From Chloroflexota bacterium (GTDB lineage: Bacteria > Chloroflexota > Anaerolineae > Promineifilales > Promineifilaceae), in assembly GCA_013112725.1 (NCBI GenBank), contig JABFFZ010000002.1:100678-164677 (forward strand): a DNA stretch of 64,000 nt, written 5' to 3'. Position numbers and translations under genes: made by a program. This document shows positions 41,165-49,992 of this stretch, piece after piece (the stretch's first letter is position 1; each line of letters begins with the position of its first letter). The notes beneath the pieces were generated by a model that made no database searches, was not told the DNA's origin, and worked only from the letters and a program-made list of their open reading frames with translations.

Positions 41165-44074
41165 TTATTTCACCTTCGTCACCCGCAGCCAGTTGCCGCC
41201 GCGTTCACTGTTGGCGTGCTGGATGGCTTCGGCGGAACCGAGGACAACGACACGGCCGTACTCCCGCACCCCTTCCAACACCTCCCCCAACGCGGCAAAA
41301 TCGGCCGCCGTGGTAGACAGCACTTCCTCGCGTAGCTGCTGCCGGTAGGCGTCCGTCACATGCGCCAGATAATGAGAGAGCGACGTATACCCCTTCGCGT
41401 CCGGCAGTTCATAGGCATCCATACTGCTAATCGCCCCGATGATGCTTTTGGTCAGTTCATCGTTGTGCAAGGGCTGGCGCAAAAAGGCGGGCACACCGGC
41501 ATAATTCGCCAACGTCCCCAACAGGTTCGGGTCACGATACGACAGGAAACTGTAAACGCCGGTATTGTGGCTGAAGCTGACCATACCGCCATACGCCCCG
41601 CCCTGCACCCGAATCTTTTCCCACAGGTAAGTGGTGCGCAGGTAATTGTTGATCACGGCAATCGAGCCGTGCAGCTTGTACCCCAAATCATACAGATTGG
41701 CCCCCTGAGCCACGTAATTCACCTGCGCCGGGATGGTCAACCCTTCCGGCGCGGCGTCCCCCTGCCACTGCCAGCGCTGCGCCGCCACCGGCACATCGGG
41801 CAGACTGCCGATGAAACCCGCCAGCCGGGGCTGGAACTGCGCCCAATTGGCCGCGTCCAGGGTGACGTTGACGAGCAGATTGCGGCGGCTGGTGAGCGTT
41901 TGCCGCACCTGCTCCAATCGGGCTAACACGCCGGGCCAGTCATTCTCCATCTCGGCCGCCAACTGGCGCAGGGCAAAGAGGTAGGCGATGCCGCTGGTCT
42001 GTTCGGAGGCCCAATCGCTCTCGTTGAAGGTGGCCCGGAGACGGCCGTCTGCCACCCCATGTCCCCCCGGAATCAGCCCCGCCTCCAGCCGGGCGATGGA
42101 TTCATACACCATTTGCCGCAGCCGGTCGTGATTGTCCAGCTTCACCGTCAGCAGCACGTCTCGCAGGATGTCTAGCAAATCATCCGCCTGGGCCATGGTG
42201 GCCTTGCCGCGCAGGAAAAGCCAGGCGGCGGCTTCACCTGTCCCCCGTTTGGCGGCAATGTGGCGCGAGGCGTACAGCCCACCCGTCTTGCGGCCGATGC
42301 GCTGCTGCAACTTCACATAATCCTCGGTTTCCGTACCCACTTCGGTGAGGGCACGGCCGTACAGCCCCACCAACGGCAGCAATTCCTGGGGCAGCGTGTG
42401 CAAATTCAAGCCCACGTCCAGGTAAACGATGCCATTGGTAAACAGGTCGTGGGTGATCACCTCCGCGCCTTGCAGCGTCTCTTTGGCAAAGGGGATGGGT
42501 TTGTTTTCCCTGTCCAGATCGGCCAGCGTCAGCCGGGGGATGGCGGCCAGGGCGGCGGGGTCATCCGGCTTCTCTTGCAGCGCCTTCAACTGCTGCGTGG
42601 TTTCGATGATGTCGGCAATCTGGCGTTCATTGAGGCGGGATTGCACGGCCGTCAGCTTCGCCTTCTCTTCTGCCTCCATCCGCGCCTGCAATTCCGGGTC
42701 TGGCTCTAACACCAGCGTCACGCGGTGCGTGTTTGCCAGCAGGTAGGTACGAATGAGTTCTTGCAGATAGGTGGGGTTGGCGGCGAGTTGGGTTTTCACG
42801 GCCGTGAGCGGCGCTTCAAATTGCAACGGCTCCACCGGGTCATAATCATACACCCAGTTCCGCAGCGCCCGGATCATCAACGACAGGCCACGTGGAAAGG
42901 AGCCGGTATTGTTCTCGCGCAGGCTAAATTCAATGGTGTTGAGCGCCGCCTCAATCATCTCCGGGTCAATACCCTCGGTCGCCAATCTTTCCAACGTCTG
43001 CAACACCAGCGGCTCTACTTTGTCCACATTTGCCAACTCCACCCCTTTCAGCCCGGTGGAGAAGGTGGCCTGGCGCAGTGCCCCGGAAATGCCGCCACCA
43101 ATGGTGTCGCTGCCCAGCCCGGAATCCATCAGCGCCTGGCGCAGCGGCGAAGCGGATGTGCTGACCACCGCATAGGACATGACACTCAGGGCCATTTGCA
43201 GCGCCGGGTCGAGGATTTCCGGCAGCGCCCAGTTGATGCTGACATACGCTTTTTGCTCGCCATCAGCAGTGACAGCATACGGCCGTACTACTCGTTTCGG
43301 TTCTACAAATGGCTCATGCAAGGGGATGGCCGAATCTACTTTGGCGGGATCAAAGCCGCTCAGGTATTCATCCAGCAGCGCCAACCGCTTCTCCGGGTCA
43401 TCATCGCCATAGAAAAAGATACGGGCGTTGGACGGATGGTAATAGGTCTCGTGGAAGCTACGGAACTGCTCATAGGTCAGGTTGGGCATCACCGTCGGGT
43501 CACCGCCGGAATCATGCCGGTATACATTGTCCGGGAAGAGCGACTCCTTCACCGCCTTATACAACACCCCTTCTGGCGACGAATACGCCCCCTTCATCTC
43601 GTTAAAGACGATGCCCTTGTAAATGAGCGGCTCGTCCGGGCTGTTTAATTCATAATGCCACCCTTCCTGCTCCAAATGGTGGGGGGTAATCAGGGGATAA
43701 AATACGGCGTCCAGGTAGACATCTACCAGGTTATACAACTCTTTGGTGTTGGTGGTGGCTACAGGATAGGTGGTGAAGTCGGCGGCCGTAAACGCATTCA
43801 AAAAGGTCTTAAACGACCCCTTCGCCAGTTCAATGAACGGCTCCTTGACCTGGTACTTGCGCGAACCACCCAACACGGAATGTTCCATGATATGCGGCAG
43901 CCCGGTGGAATCTTCCGGCGGCGTGCGGAAGGTGATGCCAAACGCCTTGTTCTCGTCCTCATTTTGCACCGACAGCAGTTCCGCGCCCGTCTTCACATGC
44001 CGGTACAACGTCGCTTTACTGTTTAACTCCTCAATCGTCGTTTCTTGAATTAACTCAAACCCGTGGGAATTCAT
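41165..44074 (-). CDS. M16C-type zinc metalloprotease (PreP-like)
   Basis: A 969-aa protein with the inverted zinc motif HIMEH at about residues 61-65 (HxxEH); the following helix LAKGSFKTFLNAFTAADFTTYP and the distal Glu region are as in presequence protease (PreP/Cym1) and related M16C enzymes (family knowledge). Length is typical of the full two-half clamshell with a connecting hinge. It should degrade short peptides in the cytoplasm. GAGGTAAAGTG precedes the ATG at 44074. Nearby genes are unrelated. Confidence 0.92.
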   Translation of the reverse strand: MNSHGFELIQETTIEELNSKATLYRHVKTGAELLSVQNEDENKAFGITFRTPPEDSTGLPHIMEHSVLGGSRKYQVKEPFIELAKGSFKTFLNAFTAADFTTYPVATTNTKELYNLVDVYLDAVFYPLITPHHLEQEGWHYELNSPDEPLIYKGIVFNEMKGAYSSPEGVLYKAVKESLFPDNVYRHDSGGDPTVMPNLTYEQFRSFHETYYHPSNARIFFYGDDDPEKRLALLDEYLSGFDPAKVDSAIPLHEPFVEPKRVVRPYAVTADGEQKAYVSINWALPEILDPALQMALSVMSYAVVSTSASPLRQALMDSGLGSDTIGGGISGALRQATFSTGLKGVELANVDKVEPLVLQTLERLATEGIDPEMIEAALNTIEFSLRENNTGSFPRGLSLMIRALRNWVYDYDPVEPLQFEAPLTAVKTQLAANPTYLQELIRTYLLANTHRVTLVLEPDPELQARMEAEEKAKLTAVQSRLNERQIADIIETTQQLKALQEKPDDPAALAAIPRLTLADLDRENKPIPFAKETLQGAEVITHDLFTNGIVYLDVGLNLHTLPQELLPLVGLYGRALTEVGTETEDYVKLQQRIGRKTGGLYASRHIAAKRGTGEAAAWLFLRGKATMAQADDLLDILRDVLLTVKLDNHDRLRQMVYESIARLEAGLIPGGHGVADGRLRATFNESDWASEQTSGIAYLFALRQLAAEMENDWPGVLARLEQVRQTLTSRRNLLVNVTLDAANWAQFQPRLAGFIGSLPDVPVAAQRWQWQGDAAPEGLTIPAQVNYVAQGANLYDLGYKLHGSIAVINNYLRTTYLWEKIRVQGGAYGGMVSFSHNTGVYSFLSYRDPNLLGTLANYAGVPAFLRQPLHNDELTKSIIGAISSMDAYELPDAKGYTSLSHYLAHVTDAYRQQLREEVLSTTAADFAALGEVLEGVREYGRVVVLGSAEAIQHANSERGGNWLRVTKVK

Positions 44075-44101
44075 CACTTTACCTCGTCTTGTGGCAGATA
44101 T

Positions 44102-44206
44102 TTAACGCAAAGGTGCAAAGAAGCAAAGGATTTAGAGAAAGAAGAAGAGCTTAGGTCTCTCTTTTCTTTGCCTCTTTCGCCCCTTTGCCCCTTTGCGTTG
44201 AAAATG
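44102..44206. repeat. TTTAACGCAAAG inverted repeat
   Basis: Left arm TTTAACGCAAAGGTGCAAAG, right arm CCCTTTGCCCCTTTGCGTTG. Words such as GCAAAG and CCTTTGC are stuttered. It lies between the M16C gene and the methyltransferase fragment. Confidence 0.75.
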
Positions 44207-44241
44207 GATCATAGTACGTTATACGGATCAGGCAATACGAT

Positions 44242-44577
44242 TCATAATCCACTGCTCGTGATATTCAGCATCTGGTTGCCGCCGCGTTGGAATTCGTAAT
44301 TGACCGGTTCAATCACGGCCGTTACCCCCTCCCCCCGCATCACTTCCAACAACGGCCGTAAATGCACCGACTCCCGGCATTCCAAATCCAGCAGCGGAAA
44401 GATGCGCACTTCTTCGGCCACACGCACCATCTCGCGCACGGCCGTGACGTGAAACTCTAACGGCAACTGCTCGCTGTACAAAAAGAGAAAATGCGAACAC
44501 AACGCCAGCCCTACCTCCCCCAACCGCTCCGGCGACGACCGTCCCCAGGGAACCACATTGTCCAGTTGCACACTCAT
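44242..44577 (-). pseudogene. Internally deleted SAM-methyltransferase fragment
   Basis: A 111-codon frame. Residues 1-16 (MSVQLDNVVPWGRSSP) resemble the start of a class I SAM-dependent methyltransferase family I recall (V-x-P-W-G-R-S), of about 230 aa. From residue 22 on (GLALCSHFLFLYSEQLPLEFHV, REMVRVAEEVRIFPLLDL, VIEPVNYEFQRGGNQML) it matches the C-terminal half. The central SAM-binding region, about 120 residues, is missing without a frame change. It could still be translated, but it should not bind SAM. The family assignment rests on memory. Confidence 0.6.
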
Positions 44578-44588
44578 GGAGAAAACCT

Positions 44589-44645
44589 GTAATTGAGTAA
44601 TTGGGTAACTGAGAAAATTACTCAGTTACCCAATTACTCAATTAC
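44589..44645. repeat. GTAATTGAGTAATTGGG perfect inverted repeat
   Basis: Twenty-five-base arms starting GTAATTGAGTAATTGGGTAA and ending in the exact complement, with a 7-base loop. Between trpG and the methyltransferase remnant; likely the 3' end hairpin of the trp operon transcript. Confidence 0.9.
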
Positions 44646-44649
44646 TTCT

Positions 44650-45213
44650 TCAACGGCCGTCCAAAAAATTCTGCAAGATGCGCCGCCCATGCTCCGTCAG
44701 GATGCTCTCCGGGTGGAACTGTACACCCACCACCGGATACTCCTTGTGGCGCACGCCCATCACCTCACCCTGGCTGGTAAACGCCGTCACTTCCAGGCAG
44801 TCCGGCAGCGGTTCCTGCACAATCAGCGAATGGTAGCGCGTGGCCTGGAACGGGCTGGGGATGCCGTTAAACAGCCCCTCGCCGTTGTGATACACCCGCG
44901 ACGTTTTGCCGTGCATCAGGCGCGGCGCCCGCACCACCTGCCCGCCAAACGCCTCGCCAATGCACTGGTGCCCCAGGCAAACGCCGAAAATCGGCGTCGT
45001 CGGCCCCAATTCGCGCAGCAAATCCAGCGAAATGCCGCCATCCTGCGGGTCGCCCGGCCCTGGGCTGATGACAATATGATCCGGCTGCATCGCCCGCACC
45101 TGCTCCACCGTCACCTGGTCATTGCGATACACCTGAATCTCCTGCCCCAACTCCCCCAGATATTGCACCAGGTTGTAGGTAAACGAATCGTAGTTGTCTA
45201 TGACGATTATCAT
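44650..45213 (-). CDS. trpG: Anthranilate synthase glutamine amidotransferase subunit
   Basis: A 187-aa class I glutamine amidotransferase. The catalytic Cys79 lies in FGVCLGHQ; His167 and Glu169 in VQFHPESI. The N-terminal signature is [19 protein letters not shown]. It supplies ammonia to TrpE for anthranilate formation; such subunits may also serve PabB in folate synthesis (family knowledge). It lies 59 bp downstream of trpS, in the trpB-E-S-G order. The end lies just before a perfect hairpin. Confidence 0.94.
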   Translation of the reverse strand: MIIVIDNYDSFTYNLVQYLGELGQEIQVYRNDQVTVEQVRAMQPDHIVISPGPGDPQDGGISLDLLRELGPTTPIFGVCLGHQCIGEAFGGQVVRAPRLMHGKTSRVYHNGEGLFNGIPSPFQATRYHSLIVQEPLPDCLEVTAFTSQGEVMGVRHKEYPVVGVQFHPESILTEHGRRILQNFLDGR

Positions 45214-45225
45214 TATTTCCTCCCT

Positions 45226-45280
45226 GTTCGTAGTAGGCGATTTATCGCCGTCAGAGGGCGATAAATCGCCTACTACAAAC
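45226..45280. repeat. GTAGTAGGCGATTTATCGCC inverted repeat
   Basis: GTAGTAGGCGATTTATCGCC faces GGCGATAAATCGCCTACTAC. It covers the last codons of trpS and the spacer to trpG. Near-identical to the element at 46301. Confidence 0.85.
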
Positions 45281-46286
45281 GAGTGGGCAAAACCAGCCCC
45301 ATCATCTCTTTCATGCGGTCAACTTTGGGTTGGGACACGGCCGTAGCCTGCATCGCCCCTTTCGCCAACAACCGCCCCAACTCCGCCGGGTCGGCCATCA
45401 ATTGGTGGTAGCGTTGCTGGATCGGCCGTAAGGTCTCAATCGTCACCTCCGCCACCCGCACCTTCAGGTCGCCATACCCCCGCGCATGGGCAAAGTCCGC
45501 CTCCACTTCCGCCTGGCTCTTGCCGGTGAGCGCCTGGTAGATTTCCAGCAGGTTGTTCACACCTGCCTTTTCCGGGTCATCGGAAAAGCGAATTTCGCGC
45601 CCCGAATCCGTCACCGCCCGTTTGAAGGAGCGCATGATCTCATCCGGCTCATCGAGAAAACGCACCGCATGGCCGCGTATATGCGCCAGGCTCTTGGACA
45701 TCTTCACCGTCGGGTTATCCAAGGCCATTACCCGCGCCCCCACTTCCGGGATCACCGGCTGCGGAATGACGAAAAACTCCTCTTCGTAAAGACTGTTGAA
45801 CCGCTGGGCAATGTCCCGCGCCAGTTCCACATGCTGCTTCTGGTCTTCACCCACGGGCACCTCATGGGCATCATAAAAGATGATGTCCCCGGCCATCAGC
45901 ACCGGGTAATCGAGCAGGCCGGTCAACACACTCTCTTGCCGGGCGGACTTGTCCTTGAACTGGGTCATGCGTTGCAGCCAGCCCAGCGGCGTGATACAGT
46001 TGAGCAGCCAGCAGCCCTCAGCGTGAGCCGGCACATGGCTCTGCACAAACAGCGTACACTTGTCCGGGTCTAGCCCCGACGCCAGCAAAATGGCGGCCAT
46101 AGACAGCGTTTCCTGCCGCAGTTGCTCCGGCACTTGCGGCACCGTCAGGCTGTGCAAATCCACCACGCAAAAGAAATTTTCTTTCTCATCCTGTTTCGCC
46201 ACCCAATTTTTATAAGACCCCAGGTAATTGCCCAGATGCACATTCCCGGTTGGTTGGATGCCGCTGAATACGCGCTTTTTACTCAT
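45273..46286 (-). CDS. trpS: Tryptophanyl-tRNA synthetase
   Basis: A 337-aa class I synthetase. The HIGH-like motif is PTGNVHLGN (residues 12-20), and KMSKS is at 195-199. It charges tRNA-Trp. It sits between trpE and trpG in the operon controlled by the T-box upstream of trpB; a tRNA synthetase within the amino acid's own biosynthesis operon makes the regulatory loop complete. The 3' end overlaps a palindromic element, so the last codons are repeat-derived. Confidence 0.96.
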   Translation of the reverse strand: MSKKRVFSGIQPTGNVHLGNYLGSYKNWVAKQDEKENFFCVVDLHSLTVPQVPEQLRQETLSMAAILLASGLDPDKCTLFVQSHVPAHAEGCWLLNCITPLGWLQRMTQFKDKSARQESVLTGLLDYPVLMAGDIIFYDAHEVPVGEDQKQHVELARDIAQRFNSLYEEEFFVIPQPVIPEVGARVMALDNPTVKMSKSLAHIRGHAVRFLDEPDEIMRSFKRAVTDSGREIRFSDDPEKAGVNNLLEIYQALTGKSQAEVEADFAHARGYGDLKVRVAEVTIETLRPIQQRYHQLMADPAELGRLLAKGAMQATAVSQPKVDRMKEMMGLVLPTRL

Positions 46287-46300
46287 AGTTACTCTCTCCC

Positions 46301-46355
46301 GTTCGTAGTAGGCGATTTATCGCCTTCTGACGGCGATAAATCGCCTACTACGAAC
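46301..46355. repeat. GTAGTAGGCGATTTATCGCC inverted repeat, second copy
   Basis: GTTCGTAGTAGGCGATTTAT faces GATAAATCGCCTACTACGAA, with a perfect stem of about 23 bp, between trpE and trpS. Same sequence family as 45226, with small loop differences (CTTCTGAC here). Confidence 0.9.
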
Positions 46356-46357
46356 AA

Positions 46358-47860
46358 TTACAAAATCCCCTGCTCTGCTTTATCTACCGCCACTAATAAC
46401 GCGCGGGCTTTGTTGAATGATTCTTGATACTCGCTGGTCGGGTCGCTGTCAGCCACAATGCCCGCGCCGGCCTGCACATAGATGGTGTCGTCCTGCATCA
46501 CCATCGTGCGGATGGCGATGCAGGTGTCCATGCTGCCATCGTAGCTGAAGTAGCCCACCGCGCCCGCATACAGGCCGCGCCGTTCCCCTTCTAGCTCTTC
46601 GATGATCTCCATGGCCCGCACTTTGGGCGCGCCGCTGACGGTGCCCGCCGGGAAGGTGGCCCGCATCAGGTCGAAGGCGTCCATGCCCGGCTTCAACTGC
46701 CCGGTGACGTGGCTGACGATGTGCATGACGTGGCTGTATCGCTCAATCGTCATCAGGTCGCTGACCTTAACACTGCCGTATTCGCTGACCCGGCCGATGT
46801 CGTTGCGGCCCAGGTCTACCAGCATGACATGTTCGGCGCGCTCTTTGGGGTCGGCCAGCAATTCCTTTTCCAGAGCCAGGTCTTCCTCTGGCGTCTGCCC
46901 GCGCCAGCGTGTGCCGGCGATGGGACGCACGGTGGCCGTGCCATCTTCCAACCGCACATGAATCTCCGGCGAGGCGCCAATCACCTGCAAATCCAGTTCG
47001 CCAAAGTCGAAGTAGAACATATAGGGCGAGGGGTTTAACATGCGCAGGGCGCGGTAAATGGCAAAGGAGTGGGCGCTGGTCTGGCGGCTGAATCGCTGGC
47101 TGAGGACGACCTGGAAGATGTCCCCGGCGGCGATGTACTCTTTGGCCTGGCGCACCATCTCCTCGTAGCGCCCCTGCTCCATGTTGCTGGTGAGTTGATG
47201 GCCGTTGCCGTGGCGTGAACGGTGATAACGCAACCCAGGGATGGCGGGCAACGGCCGTAACAACCGTTCACTCACCCGCTCAATCATCTGAATCGCCTCC
47301 ACATACGCCGCTTCCACATCGCCATTCACACGGGCGTTTGCCAGAATCAGCAGCCGGTGGCAGGCATGGTCAAAAACAACCAGCGTATCGGCCAGCAGGA
47401 AGATGGCGTCGGGAATGTCGAGGGTAGGCACGGCCGTGTCCGGCAGCCGCTCAAAAAAGCGCACCACATCATAGCCCAGATAACCCACCGCCCCGCCCTG
47501 GAAGCGCGGCAATCCGGGCAGGTCGGCGGGCGTAAACTGCGCCATCTCTGCCTTGACCACATGCAAAATGTCTTCGCCCTCGGCCAGGGTTCGGGTTTCG
47601 CCGCCGGCCGTTACCGTGCGCCCTCGCAGCGAAATCAACCCACGTGGATTGACGCCCACAAAGGAATACCGCCCCACCTGTTCACCGCCCTCCACCGATT
47701 CCAGCAAAAAGGAAGGGCCAAACTGCTCCATCAATTTCAAATAAACCGAAACCGGCGTCTCCAAATCGGCGGCAAACTCCCGGTACACCGGAATCAAATT
47801 CGCCGGCCCCGCCGCCAGTTCCCGAAATGCGGCCAAAGTAGGTGTATACACTGAGTTCAT
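46358..47860 (-). CDS. trpE: Anthranilate synthase component I
   Basis: A 500-aa chorismate-binding enzyme that makes anthranilate with TrpG. Visible conserved blocks are VIGASPEIHVRLE, TVRPIAGTRWRGQ, EHVMLVDLGRNDIGRVS, TFPAGTVSGAPKVRAMEII and VQAGAGIVADSDP. The N-terminal LLESVEGGEQVGRYSF is the tryptophan feedback site (LLES; family knowledge). It is the second gene of the T-box operon. The start MNSVYTP at 47860 is used. A stuttered repeat lies between trpE and trpB. Confidence 0.95.
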   Translation of the reverse strand: MNSVYTPTLAAFRELAAGPANLIPVYREFAADLETPVSVYLKLMEQFGPSFLLESVEGGEQVGRYSFVGVNPRGLISLRGRTVTAGGETRTLAEGEDILHVVKAEMAQFTPADLPGLPRFQGGAVGYLGYDVVRFFERLPDTAVPTLDIPDAIFLLADTLVVFDHACHRLLILANARVNGDVEAAYVEAIQMIERVSERLLRPLPAIPGLRYHRSRHGNGHQLTSNMEQGRYEEMVRQAKEYIAAGDIFQVVLSQRFSRQTSAHSFAIYRALRMLNPSPYMFYFDFGELDLQVIGASPEIHVRLEDGTATVRPIAGTRWRGQTPEEDLALEKELLADPKERAEHVMLVDLGRNDIGRVSEYGSVKVSDLMTIERYSHVMHIVSHVTGQLKPGMDAFDLMRATFPAGTVSGAPKVRAMEIIEELEGERRGLYAGAVGYFSYDGSMDTCIAIRTMVMQDDTIYVQAGAGIVADSDPTSEYQESFNKARALLVAVDKAEQGIL

Positions 47861-47910
47861 AATTGAAATTATGAATTAGGAATTATGAAGGGCGTTCATT
47901 ATTCCTAATT
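47861..47910. repeat. AATTAGGAATTATGAA inverted repeat
   Basis: AATTAGGAATTATGAA faces TTCATTATTCCTAATT with a 5-base loop, next to further AATTATGAA words. Lies between trpE and trpB, overlapping the trpB stop. Confidence 0.75.
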
Positions 47911-49272
47911 ACTTACCTCCGGCAAATGGCTCATCGCCTCGGCAATCGCTTCTGCCGGATAGTCGTAATCTTCCAATTCGCCGTTGAAGTAGGCCTGGTA
48001 AGCCATCATGTCAAAGTGGCCGTGCCCGGACAGGTTGAAGGCGATTACCTTTTGTTCGCCCGATTCCTTGCAGGCCAGCGCCTCATCAATGGCTATGCGC
48101 ACCGCATGGGAGGATTCCGGCGCGGGAATGATGCCTTCGGCGCGGGCAAAGGTGGTAGCCGCCTCAAACGTAGCCAACTGCTGCACGGCGCGGGCTTCGA
48201 TGTAGCCAGCGTCCACCAACGCGCTCACCTGCGGCGACATGCCGTGATAGCGCAGCCCACCGGCATGGATGCCCGGCGGCACAAAGGTATGGCCGAGCGT
48301 GTGCATCTTGACAATGGGGGCCATGGCGGCCGTGTCACCATAATCAAAGGTGTAGGTACCGCGAGTCATCGTCGGGCAGGAAGCCGGTTCGGCGGCGATG
48401 ACCCGCGTTTTCTGGCCATTGGTCAGGTTCTCGCGGATGAAGGGGAAGGTGAACCCGGCAAAGTTGGAGCCGCCGCCGGCACAGCCGATGACCACATCGG
48501 GGTATTCGCCGGCCATGGCCATCTGCTCCAACGCTTCCAGGCCGATGACGGTCTGGTGCATGAGGACATGGTTCAGCACTGACCCCAGGCTGTATTTCTT
48601 CGCGCCGCCGGAGGTAGCCGCCACTTCCACCGCTTCGGAAATGGCAATGCCCAATGAGCCGGGGGAGTCGGGGTCTTGTTCCAGCAGGGCACGGCCGTAC
48701 TGCGTGCGATCCGTCGGGCTGGCATACACCTCTGCGCCAAAGGTCTGCATGATGACCCGGCGGTATGGCTTTTGGTGGTAACTTACCTTGACCATATACA
48801 CTTCCAAATCCAGGCCAAAAAAGTTGCAGGCCATGGCCAGCGCCGACCCCCACTGCCCGGCGCCCGTTTCCGTGGTCAGCGCCTTCGTGCCTGCTTCTTT
48901 GTTGTAGAAGGCTTGGGGCACGGCCGTGTTCGGCTTGTGTGACCCCACCGGGCTGACGCCTTCATATTTGTAGTAAATGTGCGCGGGGGTATCCAACGCC
49001 TTTTCTAAGCGGTGCGCCCGGAACAGGGGAGTGGGTCGCCATAGTTTGTAAATCTCGCGCACCGGTTCCGGGATTTCAATGTACCGTTCCGTGCTGATCT
49101 CTTGCAGGATCAGGCTCATGGGAAACAGCACGCCCAGAAAGTCCGGCGTTACCGGCTCCTTCGTGCCCGGATGCAATACGGGCTGCGGCGGCGCCGGCAT
49201 GTCCGCGTTGATGTTGTACCAGGCTTTGGGCAGTTTGCTTTCGTCTAATTGATATTTGGTTGTTTCGATCAT
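47905..49272 (-). CDS. trpB: Tryptophan synthase beta chain, TrpB2 type
   Basis: A 455-aa PLP enzyme of the longer TrpB2 group, with an N-terminal extension ([18 protein letters not shown]). The PLP-lysine segment is [14 protein letters not shown], and further motifs are [24 protein letters not shown] and NLSGHGHFD. It joins indole and serine; TrpB2 proteins often work without a tight TrpA partner (family knowledge). No trpA is in the window. GGAGG precedes the ATG at 49272. It is the first gene after the T-box leader. The frame extending to 49326 is repeat-derived and rejected. Confidence 0.94.
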   Translation of the reverse strand: MIETTKYQLDESKLPKAWYNINADMPAPPQPVLHPGTKEPVTPDFLGVLFPMSLILQEISTERYIEIPEPVREIYKLWRPTPLFRAHRLEKALDTPAHIYYKYEGVSPVGSHKPNTAVPQAFYNKEAGTKALTTETGAGQWGSALAMACNFFGLDLEVYMVKVSYHQKPYRRVIMQTFGAEVYASPTDRTQYGRALLEQDPDSPGSLGIAISEAVEVAATSGGAKKYSLGSVLNHVLMHQTVIGLEALEQMAMAGEYPDVVIGCAGGGSNFAGFTFPFIRENLTNGQKTRVIAAEPASCPTMTRGTYTFDYGDTAAMAPIVKMHTLGHTFVPPGIHAGGLRYHGMSPQVSALVDAGYIEARAVQQLATFEAATTFARAEGIIPAPESSHAVRIAIDEALACKESGEQKVIAFNLSGHGHFDMMAYQAYFNGELEDYDYPAEAIAEAMSHLPEVSN

Positions 49273-49290
49273 TGTGTCCTCCGTAATTTT

Positions 49291-49348
49291 GTAATTGGGT
49301 AATTGGGTAATTGAGTAATTGCCCAATTACTCAGTTACTCAATTACCC
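49291..49348. repeat. GTAATTGGGTAATTGGG inverted repeat upstream of trpB
   Basis: Stuttered GTAATTGGGTAATTGAG words face CAATTACTCAGTTACTCAAT. It lies between the T-box terminator and the trpB start, so it forms part of the leader mRNA. Confidence 0.75.
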
Positions 49349-49350
49349 CA

Positions 49351-49408
49351 AATAAAAAACGCTCTCGTCCCAGGCGAAATTACCTTCGCCTAAGGGACGA
49401 GAGCGTCT
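49351..49408 (-). terminator. T-box-controlled intrinsic terminator
   Basis: On the minus strand, GACGCTCTCGTCCC pairs with GGGACGAGAGCG around an inner GGCGAA/TTTCGCC stem, followed by TTTTTTATTT. It lies directly after the T-box sequence, as expected for a transcription-attenuating T-box. Confidence 0.92.
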
Positions 49409-49571
49409 GAATCAACATCTCCCGCGGTGCCACCCTGTTTAAGCCGGCTCTGGAAATAAAAAACGCGCCTGTGATAGCGCGTCGAGTTTGTTAGCCAGCT
49501 TCACTCATGTTGCCTTCTGCAATAAAAGGCTTTGCCCTGGTAACGGTGGCAACTCCGGCTCTGGCTAATTC

Positions 49572-49626
49572 GTTCGGAGTAGGCACTTTAGTGCCTTTTT
49601 TGCCACTAAAGTGGCAACTACAAACG
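49572..49626. repeat. Palindromic element within the T-box leader
   Basis: CGTTCGGAGTAGGCACTTTA and the complementary AAGTGGCAACTACAAACG flank an AGTGCC/GGCAC-type hairpin. End words match the GTTCGTAGT/CTACGAAC family (45226, 46301, 24182). It sits between Stem I and the antiterminator. Confidence 0.75.
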
Positions 49627-49761
49627 GTTCATCAGAGCAACTCCCTGGCCCATTCGCCAACTGCGTGGTTATCAACCTTGCACCAGAGTGGTTGACTCTC
49701 TAAAACTCGCCTTGTTGGGTACTATTCCAGTTCAACGTCATTGGTTGTTAAGTTGGGCAGG

Positions 49762-49790
49762 ATGGTAGCATGGGAGTACGGCCGTGTCAA
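49762..49790 (-). promoter_or_regulatory. Sigma-70-like promoter of the trp operon
   Basis: TTGACA (49785-49790) and TACCAT (49762-49767) are 17 bp apart on the minus strand, just upstream of the T-box leader. The spacer contains ACGGCCGT. The same TACCAT with 17-bp spacing appears upstream of the peptide transporter at 53708. Confidence 0.75.
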
Positions 49791-49810
49791 GCTGAATCTG
49801 GCGTTTACAG

Positions 49811-49985
49811 CAATTCTCAATTTGCCCGGCGGCGGCAGATAAATCTGCACCTACAAAAGGCAAAGTCGGCCTGCGTCGACCGGCGCCCAGCCCACGCAGT
49901 GCCTGCCCTGAACCTGTTGAAGGGTGGGCTTTGCTCTCTGTAGGCGCGATTTGAATCGCTGGCTCTTGGTAAATTGAGAATTGCC
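49811..49985. repeat. Long inverted repeat (CAATTCTCAATTT arms)
   Basis: Outer arms GCAATTCTCAATTT and AAATTGAGAATTGC, with inner CACCTACA / TGTAGGCG and GCCCAC / GTGGGC pairs, about 175 bp in all. It lies between the trp promoter and the SH3b gene. No coding frame in it is convincing. Confidence 0.65.
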
Positions 49986-49992
49986 GTGGCGT

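Larger units (their letters stand above)
49351..49755 (-). promoter_or_regulatory. T-box riboswitch leader of the trp operon (probable tRNA-Trp specifier)
   Basis: The minus strand holds the T-box core GGGTGGCACCGCGGGAG (49420-49436), followed by a strong terminator (49351-49408). Upstream, TTTAGAGAGTCAACC and CTGGTGCAAGG resemble Stem I elements. A UGG triplet in GCGAATGGGCC (49650-49652) is the best specifier candidate and would read tRNA-Trp. The region between Stem I and the antiterminator contains an inserted palindrome (49572-49626), so the leader is longer than usual. Uncharged tRNA-Trp would favour antitermination and expression of trpB-E-S-G. The core and terminator are secure; the specifier and Stem I folding are inferred. 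Confidence 0.88.
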
